Of a stretch of DNA of 64,000 nucleotides, positions 36,480-45,804 are shown piece by piece. The notes under the pieces are model-generated. The model ran no database searches. It was not told the origin of the DNA and worked only from the letters and a program-made list of their open reading frames with translations. How positions within the stretch are numbered: position 1 is the first letter of the stretch; each line of letters begins with the position of its first letter. Source of the DNA: Sphingobium subterraneum (GTDB lineage: Bacteria > Pseudomonadota > Alphaproteobacteria > Sphingomonadales > Sphingomonadaceae); contig NZ_JACIJP010000003.1 in assembly GCF_014199435.1 (NCBI RefSeq), positions 124,001-188,000 on the forward strand, given 5' to 3'. A program made the position numbers and the translations under genes.

Positions 36480-37014
36480 CGCTATCGGGCCTGCGCGGAT
36501 AAACGGCAGCATCGGCCGGGGAGGAGCCCGCCCCACGACGGGACGACACCGAATTGGTCGACTCAAGCTCTACGGGGCGCCGGTTTGCAGACGAAAGCAC
36601 GCCGTCAGCCGGTGCACTCATGCTCTGCGGCGGCGCAGACGGATCGGTACGGGCAAAGTTCGGGCCGAAGGGAACGCGATAGTCCTGATGGCTCCGTTCA
36701 CCCTCTGACGATATCGCTTCCAACTCGGGGGACAGCGGCGCTTCGATCGCCGGCTCCGTTCTCGGGGCACGCGATGTATGGGTGAACGCGTAAAGCCCGA
36801 TGCCCGTGGCGCCGACAACGGCACTGCCCAAGGTGGACGCGAACAGCAGCTTGACCGCTTTCGATGATCCGACGCTGTGCGCCCCAACCGCTGCGGCCGC
36901 CCCTGCGGCCACCTTCGTAGTCGAAGTAAGACGTGTCTTTTCAATGAAATAGTCTTCGCCACTAATGATGCCAAGTTCCCACTGGCGTTTGAGCAGTGCA
37001 AGATCATCGGACAT
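36466..37014 (-). CDS. SHOCT-like membrane protein of unknown function
   Basis: A 182-aa protein. The first 28 residues ([25 protein letters not shown]) look like a SHOCT-type short helical motif found at the ends of many unrelated proteins. A glycine/alanine-rich transmembrane segment (about 60-80) and a disordered, Pro/Ser-rich C-terminal half follow. No named family is recognised for the rest. The 3' end overlaps murA by 14 bp. The AT-rich upstream region with an FNR-like box suggests controlled expression. Confidence 0.6.
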   Translation of the reverse strand: MSDDLALLKRQWELGIISGEDYFIEKTRLTSTTKVAAGAAAAVGAHSVGSSKAVKLLFASTLGSAVVGATGIGLYAFTHTSRAPRTEPAIEAPLSPELEAISSEGERSHQDYRVPFGPNFARTDPSAPPQSMSAPADGVLSSANRRPVELESTNSVSSRRGAGSSPADAAVYPRRPDSVNRR

Positions 37015-37104
37015 GGTAAACCCCCAATATTATAGTTCCGATGCGCCTCTATCGCCGGGATATTAAGTTTTTGAATATTGACCGGACAGAAAAGAACTCT
37101 TTTA

Positions 37105-37136
37105 TATCCACTATGACAGCAATTTATTTGTGGATA
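37105..37136. repeat. Inverted repeat in AT-rich region upstream of the SHOCT-like gene
   Basis: TATCCAC (37105-37111) and GTGGATA (37130-37136) are a perfect 7-bp inverted pair around an 18-base AT-rich spacer. It could be an operator or chance. Confidence 0.35.
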
Positions 37137-37150
37137 GCGTTGCCACCAAA

Positions 37151-37164
37151 ATGATCTAAATCAT
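37151..37164. promoter_or_regulatory. FNR/FixK-like box
   Basis: ATGAT-CTAA-ATCAT matches the FNR/CRP-superfamily consensus TTGAT-N4-ATCAA at 8 of 10 positions and is perfectly symmetric; one further base on each side also pairs. It lies about 140 bp upstream of the SHOCT-like gene, inside the 215-bp AT-rich gap 37015-37229. Confidence 0.4.
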
Positions 37165-37229
37165 TCATTTTACAGTGATTTAACAGACGAAGAGTACATC
37201 TGCGGAGAAGGACGACAGCAACGGCTTTT

Positions 37230-38468
37230 CTAGACCCAAATCTCGACCGCGTGGATCCCCAACCCCACCAACCCGCCCACCAGCGTCCCATTGATCCGGA
37301 TATATTGCAGGTCGCGACCGACGGTGGTTTCCAGCCGCTCGGTCACGGTCCGTGCATCCCAGCCGCGGATGGTTTCGCTCACCAGTTTCACGATATTGTC
37401 GCCATAGCTCGCCGTCATGCCCACGGCCGTGCGGCGTGCAAAGCGGTTGATGACCATGCGCAGCGCCGCGTCGTTGAGCAGCGTACCGCCCATCTGGTTC
37501 AGCACCTCGCCCAGACGCCCCGCCAAGGCCGCTTGCGGATCGCGGGCGGCCTTGAGCAGCGCCTGACGTGCCTGTTCCCACAGCCCGTCAATCCACCGTT
37601 GCATTGCCGGATTGGCGATGATCTCATCGCGGATCGCCGCCACCTTCGCCTGCGTGGCCGGATCATGCTGGAGCCTGTGCGCAAGGTTCTCCAGCCCCTC
37701 CTGCGCCTTCAGGCGGATGGGATGATCGCTGTCCTCTTCCATCTCGGCAAGCAGCCTGAGCAAACCATCAATGATCGCGTTGGCGAGCGTCTCGTCCAGG
37801 CCGGTCAGGCGCAGGAGCGTGCCGGATTTCTCATGCACCATCGCGCGGATCATGTCCGACTGCGCATCGAGCATACGGCTCGCCCAGCGGATCATGCCGT
37901 CGAGCACCGGCGCGTGGCGGTTGTCGCGCATCGCCGCCTCCATGGCCTGCCCCAACAACGGGGCGAGGTCCAGCGCGGACAGCCGCTGCACCAACGCGCC
38001 CTTGGCCATGCCGCCGAGCCGTTCATGATCGAGCGCTTCCAGCAGGTCCGCAGCCAGCCGGGATGCCCCGCGCCGCAGCCGTCCCGCAACGCCCGTGGGC
38101 TGCGTCAGGAAACGCCCAAGCGCGCTCGCCACATCCCAGCGCGCCATGCGCCGTGCGACGACGCGGGGTGTCAGGAAGTTGCTGCGCAGGAAGACAGCCA
38201 GCGCATCGCCGATCCGATCCTTATTCCGGGGAATGATCGCGGTGTGAGGGATCGGCAGCCCGAGCGGATGACGGAACAGCGCCGTGACCGCGAACCAGTC
38301 GGCCAGCCCGCCGACCATCGCGGCTTCCGCGAATGCCTGCACAAACCCCCAGGCCGGATGACGGTCCGCCAGCAGCCGGGCGAGCACGAAGAGTGCCGCC
38401 ATGCCCAGCAGAAGCGCCGTCGCGGCGCGGTAAATGCCGCGGTTGTTGACCAACTGATCTGAATTCAT
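37230..38468 (-). CDS. DUF445 membrane protein (YjiN-like)
   Basis: A 412-aa protein with an N-terminal hydrophobic segment and a C-terminal one, between which lies a long helical region typical of DUF445 (FAEAAMVGGLADWFAVTALFRHPLGLPIPHTAIIPRNKDRIGDALAVFL). The function is unknown; it is probably anchored at the inner membrane at both ends. It is encoded 46 bp downstream of the RND pump gene on the same strand. Confidence 0.85.
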   Translation of the reverse strand: MNSDQLVNNRGIYRAATALLLGMAALFVLARLLADRHPAWGFVQAFAEAAMVGGLADWFAVTALFRHPLGLPIPHTAIIPRNKDRIGDALAVFLRSNFLTPRVVARRMARWDVASALGRFLTQPTGVAGRLRRGASRLAADLLEALDHERLGGMAKGALVQRLSALDLAPLLGQAMEAAMRDNRHAPVLDGMIRWASRMLDAQSDMIRAMVHEKSGTLLRLTGLDETLANAIIDGLLRLLAEMEEDSDHPIRLKAQEGLENLAHRLQHDPATQAKVAAIRDEIIANPAMQRWIDGLWEQARQALLKAARDPQAALAGRLGEVLNQMGGTLLNDAALRMVINRFARRTAVGMTASYGDNIVKLVSETIRGWDARTVTERLETTVGRDLQYIRINGTLVGGLVGLGIHAVEIWV

Positions 38469-38514
38469 ACGCGATCAGAGCGCATGAATGGCCCACCCCG
38501 TTCCGTCACGATTC

Positions 38515-41500
38515 TTACTCGGCCGGATGGGGAGCATGATGATCCGGGAGATGCGCGGCTTCCGCATCCCCCTTTTTGTAAGTGAGCAGGCGCCGGGCGA
38601 GCCTGGGTGCGATCCACTCTTCGATGTCGGTCGCAAGGCTGAATGATGCCGGGACGATCACCAGGGTAAGCGCCGTCGAAAGCAGCAGGCCGCCGATCAC
38701 CGTGATGCCCATCGGTTGCCGCCACGCCCCGTCACCGGAGAGCGACAGCGCCGTGGGTATCATCCCCGCCACCATCGCGACCGTCGTCATGACGATCGGC
38801 TGGGCGCGCTTATGACCGGAATCGAGGATGGCGTCATATTTTGGAACGCCCTTGCCCATCTCCTCCAGTGCGAAGTCGACGAGCAGGATCGAGTTCTTCG
38901 CAACAATCCCCAGCAGCATGAGCAGACCGATAAGCACCGGCATCGAAATAGGCTGGCCGGTCAGATGAAGCGCCAGCGCGCCCCCCAGCGGTGCGAGCAG
39001 CAAAGACCCCATGTTGACGAAGGGCGCCATCACGCGCTTGTAAAGCAAAACGAGCACGGCGAAGACGAGCAGCACACCCGAGAACACCGCGATCGCGAAG
39101 TTCATGACCAGCTCTGCCTGCCACTTGGCGTCGCCCACATTCAGCTTGCGGATCCCCTGAGGCAGTTTCTCGAGCGCGGGCAGGGCAGCGATCTTCTTGT
39201 CGGCCTCGCTCGTCACCACGCCCGGCGCCAAATCCGCGCCAATCACGACGCGGCGAACCTGATTGTAGCGGCGGATCTGCGTCGGACCGGTGCCGAAGCT
39301 GACGTCGGCCACCACACGCAACGGAACGGAGCCGCCATTGGCCGTCGGCACTGGCATGTTCTGGATGGTGCCGATATCCTTGCGCGCATCTTCGTCAATC
39401 GAAACGCGGATGGGGATCTGGCGATCGGACAGGGAAAATTTGGCGCTGTTCTGATCAATGTCGCCCAGCGTGGCAATGCGGATCGCCTGACTCAGCGCGG
39501 CGGTGGTTACGCCGAGTTCGGCGGCAAGGTCCATATGCGGGCGGATAATGATTTCCGGCCGTTGCAAATCGCCCTCGAGCCGCGGCGTGCGCAATTCCGG
39601 CAGCTTCGACATCTGTTCCACGACGCGGCGCGCGGTAGCGTTGAGCAAGGCTGCATCATCGCCACCCAGCATGATAGTGATGTCGCGACCGCTGCCCGGT
39701 CCACCGCCACCCGCCTGCGACTGAAAATTGATCCGTGCATCAGCGATATCGGCGAGCTTTGGCGCTGTGGCGCGCTCCCATGCGACGCTGGTCATCGGCC
39801 GGTCCTCGCGAAGCGATACATAGAGCGACGAGGTAGTAGGCTCAACCTCGGCGAACACCCTGTCGACCATCTGCGTATCCGCGCTGACCAAATCGGCCAC
39901 CTTCTGCGTGACATAACGGCTCTGTTCGAGCGTGGTGCCGGGCACCATCTCGATCTTGATCTGACTGGAATTGCTGTTGAGCGTTGGCTGAAAGGTCATC
40001 GGCAGCGTCGCAAAGGACAGAATTGTCAGGGCAAACGCACCCCCGCCCCCAAACAGCACCACCTTCCAGCGATGATCGAGCGACCAGTGGAGCAGCGCCA
40101 TATACCGGTCCATCAGCCATCCCTCGCCATGGCCTTCCTCGCCATGGGCCTTCAGGAAATAGGCGGCGATCATCGGCGTGATCATGCGCGCGACGGCCAG
40201 GCTGAGGAGTACCGCTACCACGACGGTCATGCCGAACTGGATGAAGAACTGTCCGGATATGCCTGGCATCAATGCCACCGGCAGGAACACCGCGACAATC
40301 GCCATGGTCGTCGCAAGGACCGCCAGGCCGATTTCGTCGGCAGCATCGATCGATGCCTGATAGGCGGATTTGCCCATGCGCATGTGCCGCACGATGTTTT
40401 CGATTTCCACAATGGCATCGTCCACCAGCACGCCTGCAACAAGGCTGAGCGCGAGCAGCGAGATCGTGTTGAGTGTAAATCCCATCATGGCCATGAACCA
40501 GAAGGCGGGGATCGCGGACAAGGGAATGGCCAGCGCGGAAATGACCGTCGCCCGCCAGTCGCGCAGGAACAGAAACACGATCACTACCGCGAGCACCGCG
40601 CCTTCGACCATGGAGATCATCGCGGAATGATACTGGGCACGCGTATAGTCGACCGTAGTGAACAGCAGCTTGAACTTGACCTTGGGATTCTCCTTGGCGA
40701 TCGCCTCCATCTCCTTGTTCGCCGCGTCGAATACGGTAACGTCGGAGCTGCCCTTCGACTTTTCCAGCGAAATGCTCGTCACCTGCCGTCCGTCCATCAG
40801 CGCGAAGGACCGTTGCTCGGCGTACATGTCCTTGACGTCGGCGAGTTCCGAGAGCTGAACCGTACGCTCGCCCGGCAGCTGAATCTGCGTCTCGCCCAGC
40901 GCATAGGCCGTGTCCGCATTGCCCAGGACGCGCACGGACTGCTCTGCCCCGGCAATCTCCGCCCTGCCCCCGGTGGCGTTGAGGTTCACCTGACGCAGCT
41001 GCTGGTTGACCTGCGCGGCGCTGATCCCGAACGCCTGCAGCTTCTCGGGCTTGAGGATCACACGGATCTCGCGCGAAACGCCGCCGCCGCGCTTGACCGC
41101 AGCCATGCCCTCCACACCCAGCAGGCGCTTGGCGACCGTGTTGTCGACGAACCAGGACAATTGCTCCAGCGTCATGTCGGTCGCTTCGGCGCTGAAATAC
41201 GCGATCGGCCCCCCATCGATGTCGACGCGCACTACCTGCGGTTCCAATATCCCGTCGGGCAGCTCGCTGCGGATCTGCGCCACCGCGTTACGTACGTCGT
41301 TGACGGCACGGTCGACGGGCGTGCCGATCTGGAACTGGACGAAGGTTGTGCTGGTGCCTTCCGTGGCGCTTGACGTGATTTCGTCGACGCCGTTGATGCC
41401 CCGGACCGCGGCCTCGATCCGCTGCGTGACCTGCGTTTCCAGTTCAGAGGGCGCGGCGCCCGGCTGGCTGACGATCACCTGTGCTGCGGGAAAGCTGATG

Positions 41501-41625
41501 TCCGGATTATTGTTCACGTCCATACGATAGAAGGACACGATTCCAGCAAGCAGCAACGCGGCGAACAGCACCAAAGGCGAAATCGGATTGCGGATGGACC
41601 ACGACGAAATATTGCGAAAATTCAC
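38515..41625 (-). CDS. RND efflux permease (AcrB/HAE1-like)
   Basis: A 1036-aa inner-membrane proton antiporter with 12 helices and two large periplasmic loops. The ends match AcrB-type pumps: SPLVLFAALLLAGIVSFYRM, SQPGAAPSELETQVTQRIE, LVDDAIVEIENIVRHM (motif with acidic residues), and GIVAKNSILLVDFA. The start is GTG at 41625, eight bases after AAGG. It follows its adaptor gene with a 55-bp gap. There is no outer-membrane channel or regulator beside it. Drug versus metal substrate cannot be decided; the sequence looks closer to the drug (HAE1/MdtC-like) group than to CusA. Confidence 0.9.
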   Translation of the reverse strand: MNFRNISSWSIRNPISPLVLFAALLLAGIVSFYRMDVNNNPDISFPAAQVIVSQPGAAPSELETQVTQRIEAAVRGINGVDEITSSATEGTSTTFVQFQIGTPVDRAVNDVRNAVAQIRSELPDGILEPQVVRVDIDGGPIAYFSAEATDMTLEQLSWFVDNTVAKRLLGVEGMAAVKRGGGVSREIRVILKPEKLQAFGISAAQVNQQLRQVNLNATGGRAEIAGAEQSVRVLGNADTAYALGETQIQLPGERTVQLSELADVKDMYAEQRSFALMDGRQVTSISLEKSKGSSDVTVFDAANKEMEAIAKENPKVKFKLLFTTVDYTRAQYHSAMISMVEGAVLAVVIVFLFLRDWRATVISALAIPLSAIPAFWFMAMMGFTLNTISLLALSLVAGVLVDDAIVEIENIVRHMRMGKSAYQASIDAADEIGLAVLATTMAIVAVFLPVALMPGISGQFFIQFGMTVVVAVLLSLAVARMITPMIAAYFLKAHGEEGHGEGWLMDRYMALLHWSLDHRWKVVLFGGGGAFALTILSFATLPMTFQPTLNSNSSQIKIEMVPGTTLEQSRYVTQKVADLVSADTQMVDRVFAEVEPTTSSLYVSLREDRPMTSVAWERATAPKLADIADARINFQSQAGGGGPGSGRDITIMLGGDDAALLNATARRVVEQMSKLPELRTPRLEGDLQRPEIIIRPHMDLAAELGVTTAALSQAIRIATLGDIDQNSAKFSLSDRQIPIRVSIDEDARKDIGTIQNMPVPTANGGSVPLRVVADVSFGTGPTQIRRYNQVRRVVIGADLAPGVVTSEADKKIAALPALEKLPQGIRKLNVGDAKWQAELVMNFAIAVFSGVLLVFAVLVLLYKRVMAPFVNMGSLLLAPLGGALALHLTGQPISMPVLIGLLMLLGIVAKNSILLVDFALEEMGKGVPKYDAILDSGHKRAQPIVMTTVAMVAGMIPTALSLSGDGAWRQPMGITVIGGLLLSTALTLVIVPASFSLATDIEEWIAPRLARRLLTYKKGDAEAAHLPDHHAPHPAE

Positions 41626-41680
41626 GCATCATGCCTTTCTGTGACCGGCCCGCCACACGCGACGCCACCGGTTCCGCCGC

Positions 41681-42844
41681 TTATTTGCCGCGCGGCTTCT
41701 CTTCCGGGCGAACCTTCTGGCCAGGGTTGACGAATCCGCCAGCCAGAATGACGACCCGCTCATCACCCGAAAGGCCCGCTACGATCGAAACGCCTTGCGC
41801 GGAAATCTGCCCGGTCTTGATGTCGCGCCGCTGGATGACGTCGCCGGGCGCTGCGATGTAGACGAAGCTCCCCTTTTCATCATGTTGCAGCGCGGATTCC
41901 GGGAGGACCGGCGCGTCACCCTGGCCGCTGATGATGGTGGCCGACGCAAAGCCGCCCGGCCGCAATCCCTTGTCATAGCTCAGGGCAATGCGGACCGTAC
42001 CCTGACGCGTCTGCGGATCGATAACCGGCGAGACCTGCCACACCTGCCCGGTGTAGCTCCGGTCCCCGCCCACGGGCGTCACCGTCGCGCTAATACCCGG
42101 TCGCATGCGCGGCAAATCGGCCTCTGCCACGCGGGCCAGCAATTCCATCTGGCCGTCCTTGGCGAGGCGGAACAGCACGCCGTTCCCTGCCCCGATGACC
42201 TGCCCCGGCTCCACGCCGCGGGTCAGCACCAGGCCGGACGCGGGCGCCCGGATATCGAGCCGACCGACCCGTGCGCGCTGCTCGGCATATTGCGCCTGCG
42301 CCACCCGCACACGCGCCACGGCGGCGTCACGCGTCGCGGTCTTGCGATCGATATCGGCCTTGCTGATGAAACCACGGGATACAAGCGCCTGCGCACGGTC
42401 GAGATCCGCCTGCGCCAGCTTCGCATCGGCCTGCGCGACGGCAATCTGCGCACCGAGCGAGCGGGATTGTTCGGACTGGACAGAGCGCTCGACACGGGCG
42501 AGCACCTGCCCGCTCCGCACCCAGTCGCCCGGTTCGACGAGCACGGCCTGCACCTGCCCGCCTTCGCCCACGACCCCCACCGGCATTTCACGGCGCGCGG
42601 CGAGCGATCCGGTCGCTTCCACGGCGACATCGACTAGCACGCGGCCGGGCCGCACCACCGTGACCAGCGGGCGGTTGTCGACGGGCGCAGGCATATCTGT
42701 TCCCGCGCGATAGATGCGCAGACCCACAAGCGCGAGGACAAACAGTACGGAAAGCACACCAATGGCAATCATGATGCGCCTGCGCCGCACCTCGATCTCG
42801 CTTTGAGAGATTGTGTCACCCGAGAATTGGGATTCGAAATTCAT
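41681..42844 (-). CDS. RND efflux periplasmic adaptor (MFP/HlyD family)
   Basis: A 387-aa membrane-fusion protein. An N-terminal cytoplasmic stub and one transmembrane helix (IAIGVLSVLFVLALVGL) come first, then the barrel-sandwich halves (VAVEATGSLAARREMPVGVVGEGG and RAPASGLVLTRGVEPGQV) with an alpha-helical hairpin between them. It links the RND pump to an outer-membrane channel encoded elsewhere. It is first in the adaptor-pump pair. Confidence 0.9.
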   Translation of the reverse strand: MNFESQFSGDTISQSEIEVRRRRIMIAIGVLSVLFVLALVGLRIYRAGTDMPAPVDNRPLVTVVRPGRVLVDVAVEATGSLAARREMPVGVVGEGGQVQAVLVEPGDWVRSGQVLARVERSVQSEQSRSLGAQIAVAQADAKLAQADLDRAQALVSRGFISKADIDRKTATRDAAVARVRVAQAQYAEQRARVGRLDIRAPASGLVLTRGVEPGQVIGAGNGVLFRLAKDGQMELLARVAEADLPRMRPGISATVTPVGGDRSYTGQVWQVSPVIDPQTRQGTVRIALSYDKGLRPGGFASATIISGQGDAPVLPESALQHDEKGSFVYIAAPGDVIQRRDIKTGQISAQGVSIVAGLSGDERVVILAGGFVNPGQKVRPEEKPRGK

Positions 42845-43056
42845 CGGGAGCGTCTCGCTTCAATGGCCTTGCGCCGTCGACGTACCAAAATGGGTAGGAA
42901 AACTCAAGCAATGGCTCCGGTTCTACGCCGCTCCAAGCGCGATCCGGAACGGATATCCGCCGCACAGTCTGATCATCGCCGCGACATCAAATTTGCCTGT
43001 TGCAAAAGAATCACAATTAGAGCCATTTTGAATGTAACAAAAAAGGTGCGCCAAAA

Positions 43057-43299
43057 ATGTTCAAATGGATAATCTTGGGGCTGATAGCCGGAGCGCTCGC
43101 CCGGTTCTTTACGCCAGGCCAGGGGCCGAGTGGGTGCGTGGTGACGATCTTGCTGGGGATCGCGGGCGCCTTGCTTGCGGGCTATATCGGTCGTGTCGCG
43201 GGATGGTATCATGAAAATGACAGCGCGGGTCTGGTCTCCGCGACGCTTGGAGCGATCGCTATCCTGGCCCTTTACCGCTTCGCTTTGCGGCGATCCTGA
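43057..43299 (+). CDS. GlsB/YeaQ/YmgE-like small membrane protein (first copy)
   Basis: An 80-aa protein with three glycine-rich transmembrane segments resembling the GlsB/YeaQ/YmgE group (transglycosylase-associated, stress-induced proteins). The first segment, FKWIILGLIAGALARFFTPGQ, is typical. It is convergent with the second copy 64 bp away. AAGG stands 10 bases before the ATG; no EcfG-type promoter was found for this copy. Confidence 0.75.
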   Translation: MFKWIILGLIAGALARFFTPGQGPSGCVVTILLGIAGALLAGYIGRVAGWYHENDSAGLVSATLGAIAILALYRFALRRS

Positions 43300-43311
43300 A
43301 GCGCCCGCTCC

Positions 43312-43340
43312 AAAAAAAGAGCCCGCCGGATGGCGAGCTC
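43312..43340 (-). terminator. Intrinsic terminator of the second GlsB-like gene
   Basis: GAGC-C-CGCC, loop GGAT, GGCG-A-GCTC, preceded on the plus strand by seven A. For the minus strand this is a stem followed by a U run, just after the stop of the gene at 43364. Confidence 0.8.
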
Positions 43341-43363
43341 TCTTGTTGAGCAAAGTCAAACGC

Positions 43364-43618
43364 TTAGCGGACTGAACCGCGGCGTACGAGATTGACGATT
43401 GCGAGCAGAATGATCGCGCCGACAAGCGATACCAGGAAGCTGGACAGTGTCAGCACCTGATTGATCGTGCCGCCGGAAAAGATCAGACCGCCCAAGAACG
43501 CCCCGACGATGCCGACGACGATGTTCAGCAGGATGCCCTGCTGCGCGTCCGTCCGCATAATGATGCTGGCGAGCCATCCTACCACGCCGCCGATAATCAG
43601 CCAGATGATAAGTCCCAT
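43364..43618 (-). CDS. GlsB/YeaQ/YmgE-like small membrane protein (second copy)
   Basis: An 84-aa hydrophobic protein of three helices, with WLIIGGVVGWLASIIMRTDAQQG and VGIVGAFLGGLIF characteristic of the family. It is divergent in sequence from the neighbouring copy and transcribed toward it. AGGAGC precedes the ATG, and an EcfG-like general-stress promoter lies about 45 bp upstream. Confidence 0.85.
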   Translation of the reverse strand: MGLIIWLIIGGVVGWLASIIMRTDAQQGILLNIVVGIVGAFLGGLIFSGGTINQVLTLSSFLVSLVGAIILLAIVNLVRRGSVR

Positions 43619-43661
43619 GTTCTGCTCCTATTCTGCGTATATCCAGGCCCCTTGCAGCATG

Positions 43662-43686
43662 AACATATCGGAGCGACCTAGGTTCC
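43662..43686 (-). promoter_or_regulatory. EcfG-type general stress promoter
   Basis: Read on the minus strand: GGAAC, 17 bases, GTT, the arrangement described for alphaproteobacterial EcfG sigma factors (GGAAC-N16/17-GTT). The distance to the GlsB-like start leaves a leader of about 37 bases. Members of this family are commonly stress-induced, which fits. Confidence 0.5.
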
Positions 43687-43714
43687 ATGAACGCCGCACA
43701 ACGACCCATCGATC

Positions 43715-43745
43715 AAAAAAACCGCCTGCCGGTGAGGGCAGGCGG
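43715..43745 (-). terminator. Intrinsic terminator of sciP
   Basis: A perfect 9-bp stem CCGCCTGCC (43722-43730) / GGCAGGCGG (43737-43745) with a 6-base loop. An A run at 43715-43721 becomes the U tract on the minus strand, 55 bases after the sciP stop. Confidence 0.85.
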
Positions 43746-43799
43746 TAAGGAAAGGTCGCCTTTCAGGGTCGCGACCAATTTACGCAGGGGAGCGTAGAC

Positions 43800-44099
43800 T
43801 CAGAATCGTTGCTGGCGCTCGTACAGCGACTTGTAATGCTGGATGCGCGTGACGCGCAGCCCGGGCATGCCCGAGCGATCAACGGCGCGCTGCCATCCGG
43901 CAAATTCTTCCAAGGTGAGAGAGTAACGCTCACACGCCTCATCAACAGTCAACAGACCGCCGTTGACGGCAGCGACAACCTCAGCCTTGCGGCGTACCAC
44001 CCAGCGGGTAGTGCCCGGCGCGGGCAGGGAGGCGAGCGTCAGCGGCTCTCCCAGCGGGCCAACGACCTGGGACGGTCGAATTTTCTGGTTCTCGATCAT
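43800..44099 (-). CDS. sciP: SciP (DUF1153) cell-cycle regulator, CtrA inhibitor
   Basis: A 99-aa helix-turn-helix protein. The core GPLGEPLTLASLPAPGTTRWVVRRKAEVVAAVNGGLLTVDEACERYSLTLEEFAGWQRAVDRSGMPGLRVTRIQHY matches DUF1153, the Caulobacter SciP family, which binds CtrA and blocks activation of its promoters in the early cell cycle. ATG 44099 is preceded by GAGGTGAGA; an in-frame start 12 codons earlier is less likely. Role in this organism is by family knowledge. Confidence 0.9.
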   Translation of the reverse strand: MIENQKIRPSQVVGPLGEPLTLASLPAPGTTRWVVRRKAEVVAAVNGGLLTVDEACERYSLTLEEFAGWQRAVDRSGMPGLRVTRIQHYKSLYERQQRF

Positions 44100-44202
44100 T
44101 CTCACCTCAATCAATGGCCGGGGGCCAGTATTCACTTCACGAGGTCGACCTTATGCGCACAGCCTTTGAACATCGGCTAAAGCGCCACGGTAAACGCCGT
44201 CT

Positions 44203-44484
44203 TCACCTTCTTTTCCCCACCATCATTTGCTGAGCGATCAGCGGATTGAAACTTCCAGCCAGGCTGGCGACTTCGATCATGTCACCATGTGGCGGCGCAA
44301 CGACATGCGCCAGGATATGAACCGGATCCGGTGTCCCGTCCTGCCCCCGCAGGACCTCGCCGGCCGACGCCGAGCGCTCCGGAAGCGTTATCCGGTGCGT
44401 TTGCGCAGCCGCCACGATGTCAGCCAGAGTCGCGGCCATTCCGACCGGTTTACCGTGCTGCATCAGGACGAAGCTCATATCCAT
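44203..44484 (-). CDS. Hypothetical protein
   Basis: About 93 aa, soluble, without a signal or membrane helix. The N-terminal part (FVLMQHGKPVGMAATLADIVAAAQTH) reads like a mixed alpha/beta fold. I do not recognise a family. Start could be 44484 or 44478; neither has a good Shine-Dalgarno. It lies alone between sciP and mnmA and could be a chance frame in GC-rich DNA. Confidence 0.45.
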   Translation of the reverse strand: MDMSFVLMQHGKPVGMAATLADIVAAAQTHRITLPERSASAGEVLRGQDGTPDPVHILAHVVAPPHGDMIEVASLAGSFNPLIAQQMMVGKRR

Positions 44485-44659
44485 GAGAGGGGTTCTAGCG
44501 CAGAATGAATAAGTTACCGTAAACTGGCCGGTCATCGCCTGTTAGGATAAGCGAAGGCGCGTTAATCATCGACGTTCAGGCAACGCGAGGATGCAGCCGC
44601 CGCTGCCACTGTGAAGCGCCGGGGTGGATGGAAGGCGTCTGGCTCGCTATATCGCGACG

Positions 44660-45796
44660 ATGAATCCCTCCACGCCCTTGTCCCGCCCGCTCCCCGCAGT
44701 CCCGAGCGCCGCGGATTTCCAGCTTCCCGAGCCGCTTTCCGCCCGCAAGATTGTGGTCGCGATGTCGGGCGGAGTCGATTCGAGCGTGGTCGCGGCACTC
44801 GCCGCACGGACCGGCGCGGAAACGATCGGCGTCACCCTCCAGCTCTACGACCACGGCGCGGCGGTGGGTCGGACGGGGAGTTGCTGCGCTGGACAGGACA
44901 TCCGCGATGCCCGCGCGGTGGCCGAGCGCATCGGCATCGCGCATTATGTCTTCGATTATGAAAGCCGCTTCCGCGAATCGGTGATGGAGGACTTCGCCGA
45001 CGAATATATGGCGGGCCGCACGCCCATCCCCTGCGTCAAATGCAATATGGGCGTGAAGTTCACCGATCTGTTTACGCTGGCGCGCGAACTGGGCGCGGAC
45101 TGCCTCGCCACCGGTCATTATGTCCGCCGGGTGGAAGGGCCGCAGGGCGCGCAGCTTCACCGGGCGATGGATGACGCGCGCGACCAGAGTTATTTCCTGT
45201 TCGCGACCACGCAGGACCAGCTCGATTATCTGCGCTTCCCCCTCGGCGGCATGCCCAAGGGTGAGGTGCGGGAGATCGCGCGCGAGCTGGGGCTGGGTGT
45301 CGCTATGAAGCCGGACAGTCAGGACATCTGCTTCGTACCCGATGGCGACTATGCGAAGGTGGTGCGCAAGCTGCGTCCGGATGCCGACGACGATGGCGAG
45401 ATCGTGCATATCGATGGCCGCGTGCTGGGGCGGCACCGCGGGCTGATCCACTACACCGTGGGCCAGCGCAAAGGGCTGGAGATCGGTGGGCTGACCGATC
45501 CCGTCTATGTCGTGCGGATCGAGCCGGAACAGAAGCGGGTGGTCGTGGGGCCGCGCAGCGCGCTGGCGGTCAGCGCCGCGCGGCTGACCGACATCAACTG
45601 GCTGGGCGGCGATTTTTCCGGACCGCTGCTCGCCAAGGTCCGGTCGATGGCGCGCCCCGTGCCCGCCAGGATGGAAGGAGACCGGCTGGTGTTCGACACG
45701 CCCGAATATGGCGTGTCACCGGGACAGGCCGCCGTACTTTATGATGAAGAGCGGGTGCTGGGCGGCGGGTGGATTAAGGAGACGGTTGGCGTGTGA
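44660..45796 (+). CDS. mnmA: tRNA-specific 2-thiouridylase
   Basis: Places the sulfur of 2-thiouridine at the wobble position 34 of tRNA Lys, Glu and Gln. The 378-aa protein has the PP-loop [15 protein letters not shown], the first catalytic Cys in [12 protein letters not shown], and the second in [12 protein letters not shown], followed by the C-terminal barrel. Start ATG 44660 is chosen because upstream in-frame sequence lacks similarity; it leaves an N-terminal extension of about 30 residues before the P-loop. Confidence 0.94.
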   Translation: MNPSTPLSRPLPAVPSAADFQLPEPLSARKIVVAMSGGVDSSVVAALAARTGAETIGVTLQLYDHGAAVGRTGSCCAGQDIRDARAVAERIGIAHYVFDYESRFRESVMEDFADEYMAGRTPIPCVKCNMGVKFTDLFTLARELGADCLATGHYVRRVEGPQGAQLHRAMDDARDQSYFLFATTQDQLDYLRFPLGGMPKGEVREIARELGLGVAMKPDSQDICFVPDGDYAKVVRKLRPDADDDGEIVHIDGRVLGRHRGLIHYTVGQRKGLEIGGLTDPVYVVRIEPEQKRVVVGPRSALAVSAARLTDINWLGGDFSGPLLAKVRSMARPVPARMEGDRLVFDTPEYGVSPGQAAVLYDEERVLGGGWIKETVGV

Positions 45797-45804
45797 GCGC
45801 CGCT

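Noticed and set aside
37167-37183. Second CtrA-like site (TTTA-N7-TTAAC) upstream of the SHOCT-like gene
   Set aside because: One mismatch in an AT-rich region where such matches are expected by chance.
38716-41373. An 885-codon open frame antisense to the RND pump gene
   Set aside because: The reverse frame of a long GC-rich gene; composition is His/Arg/Asp-biased and the pump gene on the other strand is unambiguous.
38515-42844. RND pump and adaptor as an unusual system lacking an outer-membrane channel
   Set aside because: Adaptor-pump pairs without a local channel are common; they use a shared TolC-like protein.
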